Shown: piece by piece, positions 26,638 through 32,050 of the stretch
Numbering within the stretch: position 1 is the stretch's first letter
Layout of the letters: each line of letters starts with the position of its first letter
Origin: Rhodopirellula sp.
GTDB taxonomy: Bacteria > Planctomycetota > Planctomycetia > Pirellulales > Pirellulaceae
Assembly: GCA_024644085.1 (NCBI GenBank)
Contig: JAHELS010000048.1
Span: 1-32,050 of the forward strand
Direction of reading: 5' to 3'
DNA length: 32,050 nt
Made by a program: the position numbers and the translations under genes
The notes under the pieces: generated by a model
What the model was told of the DNA's origin: nothing
The model's database searches: none
Seen by the model: only the letters and a program-made list of their open reading frames with translations

Positions 26638-28047
26638 TTACGATTCGCTCGGATCGACCAACTCGACGGCGAGAATGCTGACATCGTCCTTTGGCCCGTT
26701 GACCCGACACCACTGGTCGACGGCTTCCTTGATATGGCCGACGGCGTCGTCAATGGACATGTCTCGGGTTTGAGAGATCAGCTCAAGCATCTTTGGGTCG
26801 CCCAGTTCCTCGAGATCCTGGTCCATCGCCTCGGGAACCCCGTCGGAGAAAATGAACAACCGATCGCCCATGTTCAAAGCGGTCGATTCTTCTTCTGCAT
26901 CGAGGTCTTCCAGCCATCCGATTGCAAATCCTTCGGCCGGCAGCATCTGTGGATCGCCACCATCAGCTGGTAGAACAACGGGCGGGACATGCCCGGCTGA
27001 AACGTAACGCAGTGTGCCGGTCAGTGTGTCCAGAACGCCGTAGAACATCGTAAAGTACAGATTGCCCTGGTCTTCCATCGGGAAGCGACGATTCAATTCG
27101 CAGGCGACTTCCACGGGCGCCGTGACGGCGACGGACCCGTTGTCATGCGGTCGGGCCAGGATGCTCGATGTCGTGACTTGACGTGTCAATGAACGTGCCA
27201 CCGTCACACTCAACAAAGACGATGAAACGCCGTGCCCGCTGACATCGACCACGTAAAGAGCCAGGTGCCGATCATCGAGCGCGAAGAAATTCAGAAAGTC
27301 ACCTGCCAATTCGTCACAGGGAATGTACCTCCATGCGACGGCGACGTTCTGTATCTCGACGTCGCCCGCCGGCAACAACGAGTGCTGGATCCGCGCCGCG
27401 GCGTCGAGATCACGTGTCATCCGGCTGTTGTTGGCTTCGAGCTGCGTGTTCAACTCCTTCAGCATGTCATGCTGTTTGGCCAACTTGTCCCGGCTGAGCG
27501 AAAGTTCCTGGTTGGCTCGAATCAACTCGCCGTTCTTTTCAACCGCATTCTCGAACGTGCTGATCAACAGGTTCAAGACCTGTTGTCGACCGGATTGAAC
27601 CGTGAATCGCTCGCCTTGCAACGTCACTTCGAGCGACTCCTTGTCGTCGCCCAGTTCGTCGTCGATCGGCGTTTTTAATAGAGAATCAATCCGCGACAAC
27701 AGGTATTCGGATTCGTAAGGCTTGGTGACATAATTGTCCGCGCCGGCTTGGAGACCCTCGATGATGTCACGCGGGTCGGACAACGTGCTCAGCAGAATGA
27801 ACGGGATCCGCCGAAGCTCGTCGTCCTGCTTCACGGCCCGACACAACTCGTAGCCGGTCATGTTCGGCATCTCGATGTCGCTGACGATCAAGTCGGGGGG
27901 ATCCTCGCGGATCAGGTCAAGAGCGAGAGCGCCATCGGCGCCGTGTCGGACATCGTAGCCGGCGGCGATCAGACGCTTTTGAAGCATCTTGGCCTGGATT
28001 CGGCTGTCCTCGGCCATCACGATCCGTGTCTTGGATGCTGTACCCAC
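26638..28047 (-). CDS. response regulator with PP2C/SpoIIE (RsbU-type) phosphatase domain
   Basis: With the GTG start at 28045-28047 the protein has 469 residues; a TTG at 28062 is also in frame. The receiver domain (8-125) has the phosphoacceptor Asp57 in IVSDIEMPNMTGYE and Lys109 in VTKPYE. A coiled-coil linker spans about 165-215. The SpoIIE-type phosphatase domain follows (about 216-465): AARIQHSLLP, Asp250 in ELAGDF, Asp268 in YVVDVSGHGVSSSLL, FSDGVPEAM and GPKDDVSIL, so metal ligands appear intact. Such proteins dephosphorylate anti-sigma-factor antagonists in partner-switching pathways, with phosphatase activity controlled by receiver phosphorylation. No antagonist or anti-sigma gene is visible nearby. 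It lies 181 bases after the HD-GYP gene on the same strand. Confidence 0.94.
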   Translation of the reverse strand: MGTASKTRIVMAEDSRIQAKMLQKRLIAAGYDVRHGADGALALDLIREDPPDLIVSDIEMPNMTGYELCRAVKQDDELRRIPFILLSTLSDPRDIIEGLQAGADNYVTKPYESEYLLSRIDSLLKTPIDDELGDDKESLEVTLQGERFTVQSGRQQVLNLLISTFENAVEKNGELIRANQELSLSRDKLAKQHDMLKELNTQLEANNSRMTRDLDAAARIQHSLLPAGDVEIQNVAVAWRYIPCDELAGDFLNFFALDDRHLALYVVDVSGHGVSSSLLSVTVARSLTRQVTTSSILARPHDNGSVAVTAPVEVACELNRRFPMEDQGNLYFTMFYGVLDTLTGTLRYVSAGHVPPVVLPADGGDPQMLPAEGFAIGWLEDLDAEEESTALNMGDRLFIFSDGVPEAMDQDLEELGDPKMLELISQTRDMSIDDAVGHIKEAVDQWCRVNGPKDDVSILAVELVDPSES

Positions 28048-28228
28048 GATGACTCGTACCAATTGTGCCGTCTGTGCCTGGAAAAGAAGCGAAACGCAGG
28101 CCTCAGTATGGTCTCAAGCCGGGTGGAGGGCGAGTGGGCAAGGAATGCGTCGGGCGAGGGGTATTCAAGGGACGCGGCGGACGATCGTCGAACGCCGTCA
28201 TCACACTGGTGCCCGCATGCCTATTTGA

Positions 28229-29503
28229 TCAGCTTGCTTCGACGTCGTCCGCGATACAGTCGGCGTATTCTGCTCGAATCGCAATCGCCTCATCTTTGCG
28301 GGCGAAAAAAGCGTCGAGAACACGAGGGTCAAAATGCTTTCCGCGACCCTCAACCAAAATGTTCAAGCATTTTTGGATCGGGAACGCTTTCTTGTAGGGC
28401 CGTTCACTGCTCAACGCATCGAATACGTCCGCCACCGCGACAATTCGACCTTCGATCGGAATCGCGTTACCTGCCAAACCTCTCGGATATCCGCTTCCGT
28501 CCCACTTTTCATGGTGCGAAGAGGCGATCACGGCGGCCAGCTTCAGCACGGGCGAGCTGGTCGCTCCGATGATCTGCAGACCCACCGAAGTGTGTGCTTT
28601 GAGCCTGACCGATTCTTCGTGGCTGAGTGGGTTGATGATTCGGCGTCCGATCCCGCAATGATCCTGGATGATCTCGAATTCCTGGGGATCGAGCTTCCCC
28701 GGCTTGTGCAGGATCGCGTCCGGGATCCCGATTTTCCCGACATCGTGAAGCTGTGCGGCCTGTTCGATCAATTCAACAGCGGGCTCAGGAAACCCTAGCT
28801 CCATGGCGATCAACGCCGAGTAGCGGCCCACGCGGGTAACGTGATGACCGGTGTCATCGTCCCGGAACTCGCCGGCCCGTGCCAGGCAATGAATTGCTTC
28901 CTGGCGGGATCGCACAACTTCCGCGGTCCGCTGCTTGACCTGTTTCTCGAGTTTCTCAGAGTACCCGGCGAGGTGATCCTGGTAGGCCTTCACGGCAAGC
29001 ACATTTTCGATTCGAAGCATCAATTCGCTGGGATCGACCGGCTTGGAAAGAAAGTCCGAGGCTCCCAGGCGAAGCGCCTGCAGTTTCGTTTCCGGATCAT
29101 TCGATGCGGTCAGAATGACGGCTGGTACCATCGACAACTTTTCGTCACCCCGCATTGCATCGAGGATCTCGAGTCCGGAGACTTCGGGCATCTTGATGTC
29201 CAACAGCACCACATCCGGATTGTGCTTGCGGATCATCTCCAGTGCGTGGGACGACTGTGTGGTGGTAACGAAATTCTCAAAGCCCTCTTCCTCCAAATAG
29301 GCTTTGACGATTTCGATGTTGATACCTTCGTCATCGACGATCATCACCTTGGACGTGCGCGGAGCGCGTTGTTCGGCACGTCGCAACAAGGGGTTGCCAA
29401 GCGACGTTACAGGCGATTGGACTGAACTGACAGAGGCAACCGGGGACAGATCTGCGTTGCAGATGTCCGCGTCGATTCCTGTATCGTTTAGAGTCTCACT
29501 CAT
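28229..29503 (-). CDS. response regulator with HD-GYP domain
   Basis: The 424-residue protein starts at an ATG preceded by GGGGA seven bases upstream. Residues 1-50 are a polar extension. The receiver domain spans about 51-170 with Asp102 in VVLLDIKMPEVSG and Lys154 in FLSKPVD; a coiled-coil connector (175-205) leads to the HD-GYP domain (about 203-400). HD motif His253-Asp254 (LHDVGKIGIPD) and HHEKWDGSGYP with the GYP at 338-340 are intact, so cyclic-di-GMP hydrolysis is expected. Compared with the common form, about 23 extra residues (roughly 282-304, DHCGIGRRIINPLSHEES onward) lie before the HTSVGLQIIG helix. It sits between the hybrid kinase and the PP2C regulator. Confidence 0.94.
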   Translation of the reverse strand: MSETLNDTGIDADICNADLSPVASVSSVQSPVTSLGNPLLRRAEQRAPRTSKVMIVDDEGINIEIVKAYLEEEGFENFVTTTQSSHALEMIRKHNPDVVLLDIKMPEVSGLEILDAMRGDEKLSMVPAVILTASNDPETKLQALRLGASDFLSKPVDPSELMLRIENVLAVKAYQDHLAGYSEKLEKQVKQRTAEVVRSRQEAIHCLARAGEFRDDDTGHHVTRVGRYSALIAMELGFPEPAVELIEQAAQLHDVGKIGIPDAILHKPGKLDPQEFEIIQDHCGIGRRIINPLSHEESVRLKAHTSVGLQIIGATSSPVLKLAAVIASSHHEKWDGSGYPRGLAGNAIPIEGRIVAVADVFDALSSERPYKKAFPIQKCLNILVEGRGKHFDPRVLDAFFARKDEAIAIRAEYADCIADDVEAS

Positions 29504-29658
29504 GGATGTTTCCCCGGTTTCGATGGCATGTTTCCCAGATGCCGATAAAAACTACGTTAAGGTTGCGCGTGGGATGGTGTGGTGTCGATTCGACTTCACC
29601 GATTGCGGTTTCCCGTTACGGATTGGTCGGTTGATATCGGTTGTTCCTGTTGATTCGT

Positions 29659-32050
29659 CTAGAGGGAGGCGGTGGCTGATGCAGGCTCTGGAACTGTGAT
29701 TCGGGATCGCAGTGTACGCAGCTCAGAAAGAATGTCGGCAACGGACTCCAAGTCACCGTCCTGTCCACTCTGCTCGAGCTTCAAGGCGGTTTCGGCAACC
29801 ACGGCGAAACCACAATTGCCGCTTGCTCCTTTCAACCAGTGACCCAGCTCGACGAGCTGTGTCGCGTCACCCTGTGCCAGCGCTCGATCCATGGCGTCGA
29901 ATCTTTCGTCGAGACGATCGACGAATTGCGAGACGATTTTTCGGAAGCGTTCCTTCTGCATTGGCAGCGTCGAAGTAATGGGATCTCCGCCGAGAGCATT
30001 TTCAATAGTCTCTGATTCGTTCATATCAAGTTCACCGTTATCAGGTTCAATCATCGCGGGTGGATTGTTTTCGGCCGAGTCATCGTTGCCTTTTGTTGGT
30101 GGCTGCTGGGATGCAGCGGAGACTTCGATGCCTGCGATTTCCGCAAGCGTCACGATCAACCGGTCAAAGTCGATCGGCTTGGTAAGGAATCCGCTGCATC
30201 CGGCATCGAGACATTCCTGCTCGGCTTGTTCCATCGCGTGGGCCGTCAAGGCAATGATCGGCTTGTCATAACCTTGCTCACGTAGTTTTCGAGTCGCCGT
30301 GTAGCCGTCCATTACCGGCATCTGCATGTCCATCAGGATCACGTCCCATTCCCGCTCGGTCGCAAGTTGAACCGCCTCCAAGCCGTTTTCAGCAGTGGCA
30401 AACTCGGTGCCGGCTTCCTCGAGAATGACGCTCATCAGATCGCGGTTCTCTTCACCATCATCAACCAGCAGCACACGCATCTCGGGCAGACTGATTTCGA
30501 GGTGCTCTTCCTCCTCGAATTCCGATTCCAGATCCGCCTGAGTCGGCTTGATCATTTCCACATCGCTGATCGCACCGGTGTCGATGGTAACGGTAAAGAC
30601 ACTGCCGACCCCTTCCTCGCTGGTCACGACAACGCCGCCGCCGAGTGCTTCGGCCAACTGCTTGCTGATCGAAAGACCGAGTCCAGTTCCTCCAAAACGC
30701 CGCGTCACGCTGGCATCGGCCTGCGAGAAGGGATCGAAAATCTTCGCGGCTTGTTCGGGGCTCATCCCGATTCCTGTGTCGACGACCTGGATAACCAATT
30801 GAGGATGCTTGTCGGTCCCGGCCAAACGCGTGATGATTCGCACGCCGCCCTGCTCGGTGAACTTGATTGCGTTGCCGACAAGATTCGTCAAGACTTGGCG
30901 AAGCCGGGCTGGATCGCTGGTGATCGTTTCTGGAATCGCTCCGTCAAACTGGTAGTCGAGCGAGATGTTCTTTTCATCGGCTCGCACTTTCATCACGGTC
31001 GCCACGTCAGCGATCACGCGATGCACGGCGCAGGGAATCGATTCGACCTCCAACCGCTCGGCCTCGATCTTGGAGAGGTCGAGGATGTCATTGATCAGGT
31101 TCAAAAGGTGTGTGCCGCTTGAGTGAATCGTATTGAGATGGCGTTGACGCTTCGATTCGTTACGTTCGATGTTGCGTCGTAACACTTCGGTGAATCCGAG
31201 AATCGCATTCATTGGCGTACGGATTTCATGGCTCATGTTGGCCAGGAAGGCGCTCTTGGACTGACTGGCCCGCTCGGCCTCGTCGCGTGCCTTGGCGAGT
31301 TCGATCTTGTTCTCCTCGAAAAGCGTGATGTCCTCGAAGGTCACCATCAATCCCTGGCCAAGGATCGGCGTACAGTTGACGCTGAATGTAATTCGCCGTC
31401 CGCTGTGATCGAAGTGCAGGATTCGGCCGTGAATCATTTCTTCCTTGCGAAGCGATTCCTGCCATGGCAATTCATCACAATCGCTGTCCTGGATCCATTC
31501 GAGCGAACCCGCCTTCTGCCCTACCGCGTCGTGTGGATCGATCCCGATGCTTTCGGCAAGCAAGCGGTTGGCGAACAAAATGCGGTCGCGAATATCGATC
31601 AACAGCAGCCCGACGGTCAACGTATCGAGTGCGCCGCGAACGTGATCGGGAACGGCACCATTTGGATCCAGACTGTCGAGTGTTTTGCGCATGAAGAATG
31701 AAAACTGGATCAAGCACGCGGGGATCAAAACGACCAACAACCACGCCGGTGCCCAATGGTTCAAACCCAACAGCCCGCCCGTTCCGACAAAGGAAACCTC
31801 CAACTCGCCGAATCGTTCGTCTTTGCGAAAGATCGGAACTTTCATTTGTTGGGCGGCGTTGGTCGAATCGGGATCCCAATGCTTCTCGTGTTCACCGGCC
31901 GAAACGATCAAGTCTCCGTCGGCACTTCGCAATCCCATCGAATTGATGTTGTTGTCTCGGCCGATGATCGATTCGAGGGTTACCTGCAGATCGTCGAAGC
32001 TGCCCGAAGACGCCATAGCCGTTCCGCTGATGGCGAGCGACTCGCAAAGT
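29659..32050 (-). CDS. hybrid histidine kinase with receiver and HPt domains (cut by right edge)
   Basis: The frame runs open past the ATG at 32016 to the edge (LCESLAISGTAM), and that upstream sequence fits a sensor domain, so the true start lies outside. Counting from the ATG at 32016: the end of an extracytoplasmic sensor (1-80), a transmembrane helix (about 90-110), a PAS-like domain (about 125-235), HisKA with His263 in MSHEIRTPMN, HATPase with Asn382 in NLVGNAIKF and Asp413 in DTGIGM, a receiver with Asp563 in LMDMQMPVMDGY and Lys613, and a C-terminal HPt domain with His726 in ELGHWLKGASGNCGF. It can thus run a full His-Asp-His relay. The two response regulators on the same strand are the obvious phosphate receivers; the nearer begins 155 bases downstream. 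The signal sensed is unknown. Confidence 0.95.
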   Translation of the reverse strand, partial: LCESLAISGTAMASSGSFDDLQVTLESIIGRDNNINSMGLRSADGDLIVSAGEHEKHWDPDSTNAAQQMKVPIFRKDERFGELEVSFVGTGGLLGLNHWAPAWLLVVLIPACLIQFSFFMRKTLDSLDPNGAVPDHVRGALDTLTVGLLLIDIRDRILFANRLLAESIGIDPHDAVGQKAGSLEWIQDSDCDELPWQESLRKEEMIHGRILHFDHSGRRITFSVNCTPILGQGLMVTFEDITLFEENKIELAKARDEAERASQSKSAFLANMSHEIRTPMNAILGFTEVLRRNIERNESKRQRHLNTIHSSGTHLLNLINDILDLSKIEAERLEVESIPCAVHRVIADVATVMKVRADEKNISLDYQFDGAIPETITSDPARLRQVLTNLVGNAIKFTEQGGVRIITRLAGTDKHPQLVIQVVDTGIGMSPEQAAKIFDPFSQADASVTRRFGGTGLGLSISKQLAEALGGGVVVTSEEGVGSVFTVTIDTGAISDVEMIKPTQADLESEFEEEEHLEISLPEMRVLLVDDGEENRDLMSVILEEAGTEFATAENGLEAVQLATEREWDVILMDMQMPVMDGYTATRKLREQGYDKPIIALTAHAMEQAEQECLDAGCSGFLTKPIDFDRLIVTLAEIAGIEVSAASQQPPTKGNDDSAENNPPAMIEPDNGELDMNESETIENALGGDPITSTLPMQKERFRKIVSQFVDRLDERFDAMDRALAQGDATQLVELGHWLKGASGNCGFAVVAETALKLEQSGQDGDLESVADILSELRTLRSRITVPEPASATASL

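Noticed and set aside
28048-28228. Possible small gene or RNA between the HD-GYP and PP2C regulators
   Set aside because: No start with ribosome site and protein-like sequence, no cloverleaf and no strong hairpin was found in these 181 bases.

Overview
The window looks like chromosomal DNA from a planctomycete, most likely a Pirellulaceae relative. The main reason is the gene content: a PVC-type membrane-bound dehydrogenase, a DUF1501 protein, two DUF1549/DUF1553 proteins with c-type haem motifs, a Ser/Thr kinase fused to WD40 repeats, and a C-terminal SLR-type membrane motif. Shine-Dalgarno sites are mostly weak. Genes are long and closely spaced. I see no tRNA, rRNA, CRISPR array, insertion sequence or prophage.

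Layout. Positions 1-9276 (minus strand) run from a Ser/Thr kinase-WD40 gene to a PSD1-type cytochrome/DUF1549/DUF1553 gene, a DUF1501 gene and a PVC-type dehydrogenase cut by the left edge. The last three are packed 10 and 32 bases apart and look like one operon for secreted proteins. Positions 9436-16059 hold nagB, nagA and a nitroreductase on the plus strand, flanked on both sides by minus-strand secreted alpha/beta hydrolases that are paralogues of each other. Positions 16115-17407 (minus) encode the E2 subunit of 2-oxoglutarate dehydrogenase. Positions 17740-21606 (plus) carry a membrane-anchored DNase I-fold protein whose catalytic residues are replaced, and a large secreted DUF5060 glycosidase-like protein.

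From 21632 to the right edge every gene is on the minus strand. In transcription order these are a hybrid histidine kinase with HPt domain (cut by the right edge), a response regulator with HD-GYP domain, a response regulator with PP2C/SpoIIE phosphatase, a multi-pass membrane protein, a DUF4105 membrane protein, a thioredoxin-fold secreted protein without cysteines, and a second DUF1549/DUF1553 protein.

How it may work together (inference): secreted hydrolases, the DUF5060 protein and the cytochrome/DUF1501 proteins suit degradation of complex polysaccharide, with NagA and NagB channelling amino sugar into glycolysis. The right end is a signalling block that could link one phosphorelay to cyclic-di-GMP breakdown and to a Ser/Thr phosphatase switch. 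The observations I rate highest are the DNase I-fold pseudoenzyme, the barrel-only NagA, the 21-base tandem repeat before the thioredoxin-fold gene, and the kinase/PP2C/HD-GYP signalling block.
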